Shown one piece after another: positions 1-9,544 of a stretch of DNA of 64,000 bases. Positions within the stretch are counted from its first letter, which is position 1; each line of letters begins with the position of its first letter. The notes below the pieces were generated by a model that worked only from the letters and a program-made list of their open reading frames with translations, did no database searches and was not told the origin of the DNA. A program made the position numbers and the translations under genes. This stretch comes from Nitrosarchaeum sp. (GTDB taxonomy: Archaea > Thermoproteota > Nitrososphaeria > Nitrososphaerales > Nitrosopumilaceae), in contig NZ_JAVYIM010000002.1 in assembly GCF_035968265.1 (NCBI RefSeq), positions 124,001 through 188,000 on the forward strand. The letters are read 5' to 3'.

Positions 1-282
1 TTTTAAAATTAAATCTAACATAAGGAAGATGACTTCAAGGAATTTGCAATTAATTGAAATTAAATCTACCTTATGTTAAACATGTGAAAATATTATTCTA
101 ATATATATTGTAGCAAAAATTATAAAAATAAACAAACTTGAATTTTTAGTTTTAATTTTATTTACATGTTAATACAGTCTGATTAATTATATCGTTTTTA
201 GAAGAAAGATTTGAGAAACTGCCTAGTTTTGCATAGTTGTTACAGAAATATCTAAATTCACATTATTAACAACACAATTACC
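1..282. other. Intergenic region upstream of hisS with a direct/inverted repeat
   Basis: No gene is visible here. AAATTAAATCTA occurs at 6-17 and 57-68. The first copy runs into TAACATAAGG (16-25) and the second into its exact reverse complement CCTTATGTTA (69-78), so the two can pair across a 43-nt loop. A TATA-like element (TCTAAATT, about 251-258) lies roughly 30 bases before the hisS TTG start, as expected for a leaderless mRNA. A 16-codon ATG frame at 29-79 lies inside the repeat and is not called. Confidence 0.5.
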
Positions 283-1563
283 TTGGAATTACCACGTGGA
301 ATGAAAGATTTTGAGTATCAAGAAAATGCAAATATTGAACACATCAGAAGTCATTTTAAAAAATTATCTGATCTTTATGGATTTTCATTTATGGATCCAT
401 CTCCAATAGAATTGTTATCTATTCTAGAAACAAAGTCAGGACCTGCAATTAGAGATGAAATTTACTATTTTAAAGATAAAGGAGATCGAGAAGTGGCATT
501 ACGTTTTGATTTTACAGTAGGTTTGACAAGATATGCTTCTATGCAAAAATCAATGAGATTACCTGCAAAAATATCTGCTTTTGGTGGAGTATTTCGATAT
601 GATGAACCTCAAAAGGGACGTTATCGCTATTTTCATCAATGGGATGTAGAAATTTATGGAAAACCTGGATTGGAATCTGATGCTGAAATTATTGAATTAA
701 CATCTAGATTATTTGATTCATTATTGCTCAAAAATATTACAATTGATATCAATCATAGAAATTTAGTTGAATCATTTATCAATCAAATATTTGATTCAAA
801 AGATACTGTTTTAGTATCTGATATGCTCAGAGCAATTGATAAAATACAAAAGAAATCAAAGCAAGACATTCTAAATGAATTTAAGGACAGATACGATGAA
901 GGTAAATTAGAAAAAATTTTAGAATTTTCACAAATCAAAGGAAATATTTTGGAAGTAGAATCAAAAATTGATACAACAAATTTAGAATCATGGGATGAAT
1001 TAAAGCAATTATTTTCTTCTTTAGAAAACAGAGGAGTTGCAAATATACGCATAAATTTTGGAATAGTTAGAGGACTGGATTACTATTCTGGAATGGTCTT
1101 TGAGGTATTTGACAAAAATTCAAAATTGGGTGCTTTAGCTGGTGGAGGTCGTTATGACTCATTGACAAAAGCATTTGGAAGAGATGACATTGGAGCTGCA
1201 GGTGTTGCAGGAGGTGTAGAACGCATAATGCTTACAATGCAAGAACAAGGAATTATTGCAGAAACAAAACAAAAACGTATTTCAGTTTTGTACATTAATG
1301 AAGATATGCAAAAAGTAGCAATGAGTATTGCATCTTTACTAAGATTAAACAATATTTCTACTGATATTGATCTATCTGGTAAAAATCTAAAAAAACAAAT
1401 CGAGCAAGCATCTGAATCAAAATATTGTATTATAGTAGCTCCTAAAGAACTCGAACAGAGTAAAGTTGTTCTACGAAATATGCAAGATGGAACAGAAATT
1501 CAAATTGAAATTGAAAAGCTCACAGATGATCCAAAATCAATTCTTAATTTAGAAATGCTCTAG
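283..1563 (+). CDS. hisS: Histidyl-tRNA synthetase
   Basis: Class II aminoacyl-tRNA synthetase that charges tRNA-His with histidine in the cytoplasm; the matching tRNA-His gene is at 60904-60976. The 426-residue length is normal for the family. The N-terminal PRGMKDF is the usual HisRS opening, motif 2 is in the FRYDEPQKGRYRYFHQWDVE region, and the histidine-binding signatures RGLDYYSG and AGGGRYDSL follow at about residues 262-290. The C-terminal 95 residues form the anticodon-binding domain. The start is TTG, supported by the immediate family match and a TATA element about 30 bases upstream. Its 3' end overlaps convergent aif6 by 20 bases. Confidence 0.96.
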   Translation: MELPRGMKDFEYQENANIEHIRSHFKKLSDLYGFSFMDPSPIELLSILETKSGPAIRDEIYYFKDKGDREVALRFDFTVGLTRYASMQKSMRLPAKISAFGGVFRYDEPQKGRYRYFHQWDVEIYGKPGLESDAEIIELTSRLFDSLLLKNITIDINHRNLVESFINQIFDSKDTVLVSDMLRAIDKIQKKSKQDILNEFKDRYDEGKLEKILEFSQIKGNILEVESKIDTTNLESWDELKQLFSSLENRGVANIRINFGIVRGLDYYSGMVFEVFDKNSKLGALAGGGRYDSLTKAFGRDDIGAAGVAGGVERIMLTMQEQGIIAETKQKRISVLYINEDMQKVAMSIASLLRLNNISTDIDLSGKNLKKQIEQASESKYCIIVAPKELEQSKVVLRNMQDGTEIQIEIEKLTDDPKSILNLEML

Positions 1564-2209
1564 TTAACATCATAATTTCAGGACCGCTAGTCATGGATCC
1601 AACAACTACGGTATGATTATTCGCAACAATTCCTGACATGACATATGGAATACCATTATTGATGGTGGTTTGCTCTATTTTTACGCCCATTATATTTGCA
1701 AATGTCTTCATGTCTTCTTCATCAGCTTCTGGGTGAATTGCAGCACCTGAATTATTTGCAACCATTACTGCTCCTGTTTGATTAAATCCAGCGATTCTTT
1801 TTTGCAAAACTTCTACTCCTAATACCTGTTCAATTGTCTTACAATCATCTTTTGATAACCATGGTGATACAACAGCTCCTTTATCATTAGCACAAATCAC
1901 ATTACCAAGTGCAGAGTATTTTGAATCCAATACACCAATTTCCATCTTTGTTTCTTTTTTTAGAAATTCATATTCATCCATATACGCAGTCTTTGGAAGT
2001 AAAATTCCATTATTATTCATTACAATTAATGCTCCTAAAAGGCGAGTATTTGCAACAGAAGAATAAATAATTTCAGTTTTTAGATATTCTGCAAGTTTTT
2101 CAGCTTTGGTTTGAGCAAAACCCATAGGAAGCAAAAGAAAATCATCATTTGCGTTTATGTAAACGCCAATATTTGGTCCTCTATACACATCAAATTTGAT
2201 AATATCCAT
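1544..2209 (-). CDS. eif6: Translation initiation factor 6 (aIF6)
   Basis: Ribosome anti-association factor that binds the large subunit and prevents premature joining of subunits. The 221-residue protein shows the family's pentein-type repeats, with recurring short segments such as NNNGILLP, NDKGAVVSP, NNSGAAIHP and NNHTVVVGS spaced about 45 residues apart. Length is normal. The 3' end overlaps hisS by 20 bases tail to tail. A possible TATA (TTTAAAAT near 2252-2259 on this strand) would leave a leader of roughly 20 bases, so this gene may not be leaderless. Confidence 0.95.
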   Translation of the reverse strand: MDIIKFDVYRGPNIGVYINANDDFLLLPMGFAQTKAEKLAEYLKTEIIYSSVANTRLLGALIVMNNNGILLPKTAYMDEYEFLKKETKMEIGVLDSKYSALGNVICANDKGAVVSPWLSKDDCKTIEQVLGVEVLQKRIAGFNQTGAVMVANNSGAAIHPEADEEDMKTFANIMGVKIEQTTINNGIPYVMSGIVANNHTVVVGSMTSGPEIMMLTRAFLN

Positions 2210-2290
2210 TTTTTGTAATTATTCTTCAAACGATATGAACGTAAGGAAATTTTAAATGAGAATGAACGCAGGTCTTTTATTATAGTTAAG

Positions 2291-2901
<611 letters not shown>

Positions 2902-2976
2902 ATTTTTTATTCAATTTTCTTTATTATAATTTCATATTTTTAGTTAAAATATTCAGAAAATTAAGATCTATTGTAG

Positions 2977-3014
2977 TTTAGTCTCGACTAATTTTGTCTA
3001 GATTTAAATAATAT
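2977..3014 (+). promoter_or_regulatory. Duplicated ferredoxin promoter, copy 2
   Basis: Matches the 38-bp element at 2291-2328 at 37 of 38 positions, including the TAGTC-TC-GACTA inverted repeat (2979-2990) and the TATA box TTTAAATA (3003-3010). The conserved spacing places the start codon at 3032 (29 bases from the TATA start); the ATG at 3023 would be only 20 bases away. The DNA between the first gene's stop and this element shows no such similarity to the sequence upstream of copy 1. Confidence 0.7.
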
Positions 3015-3031
3015 TCAGATCAATGTTTTGT

Positions 3032-3574
3032 ATGGCAGATTTAGTAATACCAGAAGATTTTTGTCACGACCAAAAACCAGTAGGAAAAACTAGTCATGGA
3101 AATGGCGAAAACTTTCACTGGATTTGGGGTAAAGGAAATCCAGATGGTGCAGCATTTTCAAATGAAGATGTAAAAGCCGCATATGAAGCTCGAGGAGAAG
3201 AACAAGTTCCTCTTGGTATTCACGGTACAACAGTTGCAGTCGATTGGGATTCTTGTATTGCAGCTGGATCATGCATGAGTGTATGTCCAGTTCAAACATT
3301 TCAGTGGTATAGAACCGAACAAGATATTCCAGCTAAAGATGTAGTTGGTAAAGTCTTTGAAGGTACTGGAAAAACTGAACAAGATGAACGATTAGATCAC
3401 ACTGACAAATCACAACCAATTCGAGAACATGATTGTACAGTTTGTATGGCTTGTCAGGAAATATGTCCTACAGGTGCTATTCGAATTGAACAAGCAAACT
3501 TGGAATGGCATGAGAAAGCAGCCGGTACATTTGTTAAAATGACTGGTGGCGGAAATCCACACGCACACGATTAA
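3032..3574 (+). CDS. Zinc-type ferredoxin, two 4Fe-4S clusters (paralogue 2)
   Basis: Tandem paralogue of the ferredoxin at 2347, 180 residues from the chosen start. It keeps the N-terminal histidine segment (KTSHGNGENFHW) and both clusters, CIAAGSCMSVCP and CTVCMACQEICP, and ends with the same NPHAHD tail. An ATG at 3023 would add three residues, but the TATA position relative to paralogue 1 favours 3032 as the leaderless start. The two differ mostly around the second cluster, so they may have different redox potentials or partners; that is inference. Confidence 0.9.
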   Translation: MADLVIPEDFCHDQKPVGKTSHGNGENFHWIWGKGNPDGAAFSNEDVKAAYEARGEEQVPLGIHGTTVAVDWDSCIAAGSCMSVCPVQTFQWYRTEQDIPAKDVVGKVFEGTGKTEQDERLDHTDKSQPIREHDCTVCMACQEICPTGAIRIEQANLEWHEKAAGTFVKMTGGGNPHAHD

Positions 3575-3590
3575 AGAAATTAATTTCTTT
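3573..3590 (+). terminator. AT palindrome with T-run after the second ferredoxin
   Basis: An 18-bp perfect palindrome (AAAGAAAT-TA-ATTTCTTT) starts inside the stop codon of the ferredoxin gene and runs into a T-rich stretch. It fits archaeal oligo-T termination; the hairpin itself may be incidental in AT-rich DNA. Confidence 0.45.
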
Positions 3591-3659
3591 TTTCTTATTT
3601 TTCTATGATTTTATTTTCAATACTCAACAAATTTTAATCACTGTTATTCACCACTTCTT

Positions 3660-3743
3660 GCAGAGGTCGCCTAGCTCGGTAGGGCGCGGGCCTTGAGAGC
3701 CTGTGTGCGCAAGCACCCGGGGGTTCAAATCCCTCTCTCTGCG
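3660..3743 (+). tRNA. tRNA-Ser (anticodon TGA)
   Basis: An 84-nt cloverleaf. Acceptor GCAGAGG pairs with TCTCTGC, with discriminator G. The anticodon stem CGGGC/GCCTG encloses loop CTTGAGA with anticodon TGA. The long variable arm (TGTGCGC-AA-GCACCC region) is typical of serine tRNAs. No CCA is encoded. It lies between the ferredoxin pair and convergent rfcS, just four bases from the rfcS stop. Confidence 0.96.
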
Positions 3744-3746
3744 TTT

Positions 3747-4697
3747 TTATCTTTCCAATTTTCCTAGTTCAGCTAACATAGCTGTTAACTGAATCTCGGG
3801 ATTTGCTCCAACTAAAATTCTATAATCATATTTTGCAATCACTTCTAAAATATCTGAAATATTATCATGTTTTGTTTTGAATACTGCAGAATTTAGATAT
3901 TTTAGAAAATCTGATTCTGACATTCCATAAACTTTGGTTAATTCAATCATCTTCTCTCTTGCATCTGCAATTTTTCCAGATAGTGCCATTTTTAGAACAA
4001 TATCTACATCGCTAGTTTTTGTCAATCCAGCTGATGATTTTACATTTTCTTCTGAAATCTCCCCTATGCTTGCAGTTGCTTGCATCAGATTAATTGCATG
4101 TCTAAGATCTCCTTCAGAATAATCGTAAATTGCTTTTAGTCCTTTCTTATCCGTTTTTACCTTTTCTTTTTTAGCTATGTTTTCTAGATGATTAATTACA
4201 TCCTCTTCAGGAATAGCTGTAAACTTGAAGGTGGCACATCTGCTTTGAATAGGATCGATGATTTTTGAGATATTGTTTGCAATTAGGATAAATCTACAAT
4301 ATTTTGCAGTATCTTCTATTATTCGTCGTAATGCTGTTTGTGCATCTGATGTCATCTCATCTGCCTCATCAAGAATAATTATCTTAAATGGTACATCTAC
4401 CATTCCTGCAAATCTTGAAAACTTTTTTACTTTTTCTCTAACCATACCTATACCTCGTTCATCTGAGGCATTTAGCTCAAGAGTATAGTCTTTAGCATAT
4501 TCCCCAAGAATTTGTCTAGATATGCATAAGGCTGTTGTAGTTTTGCCTACCCCAGCAGAACCTGAAAACATTAGGTGCGGCATATCTGTAGGGTCTTTAA
4601 TTAGAGCTTCTAGACTACCGATAATTTCTTTTTGATTTACTATTTCTGAAAGCTTTGAGGGGCGATACTTTTCCACCCACATGCCTGTTGATAACAT
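3747..4697 (-). CDS. rfcS: Replication factor C small subunit
   Basis: AAA+ subunit of the clamp loader that opens PCNA onto primed DNA, acting with the large subunit at 28923-30092. Visible motifs are the RFC box MWVEKYRPSKL at the N-terminus, Walker A GSAGVGKTT, Walker B DEADEMT and the arginine-finger SRC motif (QSRCATF). The frame extends to an ATG at 4721, but a TATA-like ATTTATTA lies at about 4722-4729 and would overlap that start; the ATG at 4697 is about 30 bases downstream, giving 316 residues. It is divergent from the GINS-mcm-hel308 operon across a GATC-rich spacer. Confidence 0.95.
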   Translation of the reverse strand: MLSTGMWVEKYRPSKLSEIVNQKEIIGSLEALIKDPTDMPHLMFSGSAGVGKTTTALCISRQILGEYAKDYTLELNASDERGIGMVREKVKKFSRFAGMVDVPFKIIILDEADEMTSDAQTALRRIIEDTAKYCRFILIANNISKIIDPIQSRCATFKFTAIPEEDVINHLENIAKKEKVKTDKKGLKAIYDYSEGDLRHAINLMQATASIGEISEENVKSSAGLTKTSDVDIVLKMALSGKIADAREKMIELTKVYGMSESDFLKYLNSAVFKTKHDNISDILEVIAKYDYRILVGANPEIQLTAMLAELGKLER

Positions 4698-4699
4698 GT

Positions 4700-4822
4700 G
4701 ATCTTCTAGTCTAATTCCCACTAATAAATCGAAATTAATAGGATCAATTGATCTAACAAAATAGTGAATAGAATTGATCGATCCATTACATCAGGATCTT
4801 ATGAATAGATAGTGATCTTACG
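4700..4822. promoter_or_regulatory. GATC-rich divergent promoter between rfcS and the GINS-mcm operon
   Basis: Seven GATC tetramers occur between 4700 and 4817 (starting at 4700, 4742, 4750, 4776, 4780, 4795 and 4814), including the 12-bp palindrome GATCAATTGATC (4742-4753) and GATCGATC (4776-4783). The rfcS TATA is near 4722-4729 on the minus strand. No strong TATA is seen at the usual distance from the GINS ATG at 4823; TTATGAAT (4799-4806) is the best, weak candidate. Confidence 0.5.
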
Positions 4823-5353
4823 ATGGAAATAGATAAGATAGAAAAACTACATTCTATTGGATATAGCTTAAAGGATGCTAAAGTCAGCATAAATCATGAT
4901 ATTAAATTCAATGTAGCAGGTGTTAAAATTAACGGCACTCAAGGTGAGGTCTTGAATCTGCCTTTATGGATAGGTAAAATTCTAGCCCAAAACAAACTTG
5001 CTTCACTTGAAAAACCTGATATGATTACTGAGCTTAAACAGGCATTATCGAAAGAAAAGATGGTTGGAGAATATCAAATGTCTACACTTGATCCTCATTT
5101 TTACATAAAATTAAAAGAATCAATGAAAGACTTGAATCGTGATGATTTTAATCATGTTGAAAGTATGATGTTGGAATTATTTAGAATGAGACGAGGAAAA
5201 CTTGTAAAGATTGCGGATTCAACAAAACTTAATTCTGAATTATATAATAAATTAACAATCGAAGAAAATATTTTCTTTAAAACCATTCATGATAATAGTA
5301 TAGAATTTGAAAAGCAAATCCGAGGAGACCTAAATGAGCAGAGTTCAAACTAG
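4823..5353 (+). CDS. GINS complex subunit
   Basis: Subunit of the GINS part of the CMG replicative helicase. The 176-residue protein has a short N-terminal domain with a segment like Psf2/Psf3-type B domains (NLPLWIGKILAQNKL, about residues 44-58), followed by a helical A-domain-like half containing FRMRRGKLVKIA. This B-then-A order suggests the Gins23 type, though the second half also resembles Gins51, so I leave the symbol open. It overlaps mcm by 20 bases, and co-expression with mcm supports the assignment. Confidence 0.8.
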   Translation: MEIDKIEKLHSIGYSLKDAKVSINHDIKFNVAGVKINGTQGEVLNLPLWIGKILAQNKLASLEKPDMITELKQALSKEKMVGEYQMSTLDPHFYIKLKESMKDLNRDDFNHVESMMLELFRMRRGKLVKIADSTKLNSELYNKLTIEENIFFKTIHDNSIEFEKQIRGDLNEQSSN

Positions 5354-7421
5354 TACTTTTACTGATTCAGCATTATCTGATAAGGTCAAAGAATTTCTAA
5401 CAAGATTCAAGGATAAATTTGGAAATTACAAGTATGTAGAACAAATTGATGAAATGATGCCAAAGAATGCAAAATTTATCATTGTAGATTATAATGATCT
5501 TGTAATAGAACCTGAAATTGAACATATCTTTTCAACTGATCCTGATAGAGTTCTAAATGCATTCTCTAGAGCAATCAAAGAAGCACTTCAAACAAGATTT
5601 CCTGATTATGCAGAAAAAATTAAAGATGAAGTTCGTGTAAGACTCGTAAATTATCCGCTTCAAAGGAGTTTAAGACAAATTAATGCTGAAACTATTGGAA
5701 ATATTTCTAGTGTTTCAGGTATGGTTGTTAGAGCTTCAGAAGTAAAACCTCTTGCAAAAGAATTGGTCTTTGTATGTCCTGATGAACATCAAACTAAAGT
5801 TATTCAACTAAAAGGAATGGATGTAAAAATTCCAATAGTCTGTGATAATCCAAGTTGTAAACACAGAGATTTTGAATTAAAACCAGAAGCTAGTAAATTC
5901 ATAGATTTTCAAATTCTTAGATTGCAAGAACTTCCAGAAGATCTACCCCCTGGCCAATTACCTCATTACATTGACGTTACAATTAGGCAAGATCTTGTAG
6001 ATAATGCAAGACCCGGTGATAGAATTATACTCACTGGGATAGTGAGAGTAGAGCAAGAATCTATTGCAGGAATAACTCGAGGTCATAGTGGATTATATCG
6101 ATTACGAATAGAGGGAAATAATATTGAATTTTTGGGAGGCCGAGGTTCTAAAACTTCCCGTAAAATTGAGAGAGAAGAAGTATCTCCTGAAGATGAAAAA
6201 ATGATCAAAACACTTGCTCAAAGTCCTAATGTATATCAGAGATTGATTGATTCTTTTGCACCGCATATTCAAGGACAATCTCTAATCAAAGAAGCTATTT
6301 TGTTATTGATTGTCGGTTCAACTCAAAGATTACTTGGTGATGGAAGTAAGATTAGAGGTGACATCAACGTATTTCTTGTTGGTGATCCTGGTACTGCAAA
6401 AAGTGAGATGCTAAAATTTTGCGCAAGAATTGCTCCAAGAGGACTATATACATCAGGCAGAGGTTCAACAGCAGCAGGTCTTACTGCAGCTGTAGTACGT
6501 GACAAAACAGGAATTATGATGTTGGAAGCAGGAGCTGTTGTACTAGGTGATCAAGGTCTTGTATGTATTGATGAATTTGATAAGATGAAACCAGAAGACA
6601 GAAGTGCATTGCATGAAGTTATGGAACAGCAATCTGCAAGTATTGCAAAGGGTGGTATTGTTGCTACCTTAAACGCAAGAACATCAATTTTAGCAGCTGC
6701 TAACCCAATGTATGGAAAATATGATCCATTCAAAAATATAACAGAAAATGTAAATTTGCCAATTCCGTTATTGACTAGATTTGACTTAATTTTTGTAGTA
6801 CGTGATATTCCTGGAAGAGAAAAAGATGAAAAAATTGCAAGACATATAATTGAATTACATACACCACAAGGAACTGACAAACGTTCAGTAATTGATGTTG
6901 ATATTCTAACAAAATATCTTTCATATGCAAAACGTTCTAGTCCTGATCTAACAAAAGAAGCTGAAGAAAAAATTCTGGCATACTATCTCCAAATGAGAAA
7001 TGTAGAATCTGAAGAAATGATTACAGTAACGCCTAGACAACTAGAAGGAATTATTAGACTTTCTACCGCAAGAGCAAGATTACTTATGAAAGATAAAGTA
7101 GAGGAAGAAGATGCTGAGCGAGCCATATTTCTGATTCAAAGCATGCTTCAAGATGCAGGTGTCGATGTTAATACTGGTAAAGTTGATCTTGGAGTTTTGC
7201 AAGGAAGGCCAAGAAGTGAAGTATCTAAGATGCAGTTGTTTATGGATGTTTTAAAATCAATGGAAGGTGACAATAAAATTGCAGTTGAAGAACGAGCTTT
7301 TGTCAAAGAACTAGAAAAAACAGACAAATTCACTGAAGAGGAAGCACGAAACTATATTCGAAGAATGCTCCGCGAAGCATCTATTTATGAATCAAAACCC
7401 GGTCATTATAACCGAGTATGA
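5334..7421 (+). CDS. mcm: Replicative DNA helicase MCM
   Basis: Hexameric 3'-5' replicative helicase, 695 residues, normal for archaeal MCM. The N-terminal domain (about 1-270) includes a zinc-binding segment with CPDEH and CDNPSCKH. The AAA+ core shows Walker A GDPGTAKSEM, Walker B CIDEFDKM, sensor-1 ILAAANP and the arginine finger LLTRFDLIF. The last 70 residues resemble the winged-helix tail. It starts inside the GINS gene and shares ATGA with hel308, so the three are translationally coupled. Confidence 0.97.
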   Translation: MSRVQTSTFTDSALSDKVKEFLTRFKDKFGNYKYVEQIDEMMPKNAKFIIVDYNDLVIEPEIEHIFSTDPDRVLNAFSRAIKEALQTRFPDYAEKIKDEVRVRLVNYPLQRSLRQINAETIGNISSVSGMVVRASEVKPLAKELVFVCPDEHQTKVIQLKGMDVKIPIVCDNPSCKHRDFELKPEASKFIDFQILRLQELPEDLPPGQLPHYIDVTIRQDLVDNARPGDRIILTGIVRVEQESIAGITRGHSGLYRLRIEGNNIEFLGGRGSKTSRKIEREEVSPEDEKMIKTLAQSPNVYQRLIDSFAPHIQGQSLIKEAILLLIVGSTQRLLGDGSKIRGDINVFLVGDPGTAKSEMLKFCARIAPRGLYTSGRGSTAAGLTAAVVRDKTGIMMLEAGAVVLGDQGLVCIDEFDKMKPEDRSALHEVMEQQSASIAKGGIVATLNARTSILAAANPMYGKYDPFKNITENVNLPIPLLTRFDLIFVVRDIPGREKDEKIARHIIELHTPQGTDKRSVIDVDILTKYLSYAKRSSPDLTKEAEEKILAYYLQMRNVESEEMITVTPRQLEGIIRLSTARARLLMKDKVEEEDAERAIFLIQSMLQDAGVDVNTGKVDLGVLQGRPRSEVSKMQLFMDVLKSMEGDNKIAVEERAFVKELEKTDKFTEEEARNYIRRMLREASIYESKPGHYNRV

Positions 7422-9544
7422 ACATAGAAAAACTAGATCTTCTTAAACCTGCAATTGATTTTTTATTGTCTGAAGGATTTTCCAAATTATATCCACCACA
7501 AGAAGATTGTATTGATGCTGGACTCCTTGATGGAAAAAGTATACTGGTTTCTGCACCTACTGCGAGTGGTAAAACTCTAACTGCAATACTCTCTATGATT
7601 AACTATCTTTCAAAAAATACTGGTAAAGTTGTATATCTTAGTCCATTAAGAGCATTAGCTTCTGAAAAATTTACTGAATTTAAAAAACTAGAAAAAATAG
7701 ATTTAGGGAAAAAAATCAAAGTGGGTATATCCACTGGTGATTTTGAAAACATTGAAAAAAACCTTGAAAAAAATAATGTATTAGTTTTAACAAATGAAAA
7801 AATGGATTCTATAATTCGTCATGGTGCTGAATGGATTGATGAAATTGGATTAGTTATTGCAGATGAGATTCACCTTATTGGAGATGAAAGTAGAGGGCCA
7901 ACATTAGAGATGATCTTAACAAAACTAAAACTATTGGAATCTAAACCTCAAATTTTAGGTCTTAGTGCAACAATAACAAATTCTGATGAACTTGCAAACT
8001 GGCTTGATTGTACACTTGTAAAAAATGACTGGCGGCCTGTTCCGCTATCTGAAGGAGTGTACGATGCAGGAGAAGTGATAATGAATAATGGTAAAAAATT
8101 CGAAGTTGAGCCTAGTATTCGTGGAATTCCTATTGATTTAGGTGTGCAATCTGTAAAAGACGGCGGTCAATCATTAGTTTTTGCAGAAACTAGAACACGC
8201 TCAAAAGCTCTTGCAACAAAAGCATCTGATATTATATCGCAATTTTTAGAAAAAAACGAATCTGAAGAATTAGAAAAAATTTCAAAAAAAATACTAACAA
8301 ATAATGAACATACCGAATTAGTAAAAACTCTTGCAACACTGATAAAAAAAGGAGTTGCATTTCATCATGCTGGATTAAATCAAAACTGTAGACAAACAAT
8401 AGAAACTGAATTTCGTAAAGGTACTATCAAGTTATTATCTTCTACTCCTACATTAGCTGCTGGTGTAAATCTTCCTGCAAGGAGAGTTGTTATTTCTAAT
8501 ATCAATAGATATAATGCAAAGGTTGGTGCAAACAGACCAATTAGTATCCTAGAGTACAAACAACTTTGTGGTAGAGCTGGAAGACCACAATATGATGACT
8601 ATGGTGAATCGATAATTGTTGGAAATGGAAATAGTGAAGATCTAATGGAATATTATATTCATGGAGAACCAGAACCAATTTTATCAAAAATCACTGATGA
8701 TAAGTCATTGAGAACACACGTGTTAAGTGTAATTGTAACAAGTCCTGGAATTAAAAAAGAAAATATTTTAGAGTTTTTTTTGCAAACATTGGGTGGATTA
8801 CAATCTAGAAAAGCAACAATAAAATTTGCCATTGATATATCCTTAAGGTTTCTAACTAATGCATTTTTAATAATTAAAAAAGGGGAGAGATATGCTGCTA
8901 CAGAGTTTGGAAAAAAGACTTCAATGTTGTATATTGATCCATTAACTGCAACTTACTTTAGAGATGCAATTGAAAATGTATCTAAAGAAAGAAAACATAC
9001 TTTTGGATTTTTACATTTAATTTCAAATTGTGATGAATTTTTCCCTAAATTCTCGCTAAGAAACAAAGACTTTGAAACTGCAAGTTTGATGATTGAAAAT
9101 CATTCTTCAGAGATATTAGAACCCATATCTGAATATGATTGCTCTAGAAGTTTACTTGCTTTGCAGGCTTGGATTACCGAATCATCTGAATTATCTTTAT
9201 CTGATAATTTGGGAATAGAATCTGGTGATATGCATAGGATAGTTGAGACTGCTGATTGGTTAACATATTGTCTACGAGAAATTTCAAAGCACGTTGAGCG
9301 TGCTGATCTTCTTGATGAGTTAGAGAATCTTAGACGACGAATAATTTATGGAATTAAGGAAGAACTGTTAGATTTAGTGAAAGTAAAAGGAATAGGACGT
9401 GTGAGAGCAAGAGTGCTATATAAACACGGAATTAAATCTCTTGATAATTTATCGAAGATTCCAGTGAACAAATTAGCAGAAATTGATAAAATTGGTTCAA
9501 CCATCGCAGATAACATAAAGTCAGAGTTACAGAAGGTTAGATAG
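7418..9544 (+). CDS. hel308: ATP-dependent DNA helicase Hel308
   Basis: Superfamily 2 helicase that unwinds lagging-strand duplexes at stalled forks. The 708-residue protein shows motif I APTASGKT, motif II DEIH, motif III LSATITN, motif IV region FHHAGL, motif V STPTLAAGVNLPARRV and motif VI QLCGRAGRP. The C-terminal helix-hairpin-helix (VKGIGRVRARVLYKHGI) is the brake domain. It overlaps mcm by four bases (ATGA), and the next gene starts on the base after its stop, so replication and repair helicases share an operon. Confidence 0.95.
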   Translation: MNIEKLDLLKPAIDFLLSEGFSKLYPPQEDCIDAGLLDGKSILVSAPTASGKTLTAILSMINYLSKNTGKVVYLSPLRALASEKFTEFKKLEKIDLGKKIKVGISTGDFENIEKNLEKNNVLVLTNEKMDSIIRHGAEWIDEIGLVIADEIHLIGDESRGPTLEMILTKLKLLESKPQILGLSATITNSDELANWLDCTLVKNDWRPVPLSEGVYDAGEVIMNNGKKFEVEPSIRGIPIDLGVQSVKDGGQSLVFAETRTRSKALATKASDIISQFLEKNESEELEKISKKILTNNEHTELVKTLATLIKKGVAFHHAGLNQNCRQTIETEFRKGTIKLLSSTPTLAAGVNLPARRVVISNINRYNAKVGANRPISILEYKQLCGRAGRPQYDDYGESIIVGNGNSEDLMEYYIHGEPEPILSKITDDKSLRTHVLSVIVTSPGIKKENILEFFLQTLGGLQSRKATIKFAIDISLRFLTNAFLIIKKGERYAATEFGKKTSMLYIDPLTATYFRDAIENVSKERKHTFGFLHLISNCDEFFPKFSLRNKDFETASLMIENHSSEILEPISEYDCSRSLLALQAWITESSELSLSDNLGIESGDMHRIVETADWLTYCLREISKHVERADLLDELENLRRRIIYGIKEELLDLVKVKGIGRVRARVLYKHGIKSLDNLSKIPVNKLAEIDKIGSTIADNIKSELQKVR

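Noticed and set aside
29..79. 16-codon ATG frame in the first intergenic region
   Set aside because: It is almost entirely made of the direct/inverted repeat and has no promoter at the usual distance.
4698..4721. Longer rfcS start
   Set aside because: The ATG at 4721 coincides with the TATA element; the ATG at 4697 has normal spacing and precedes the RFC box.
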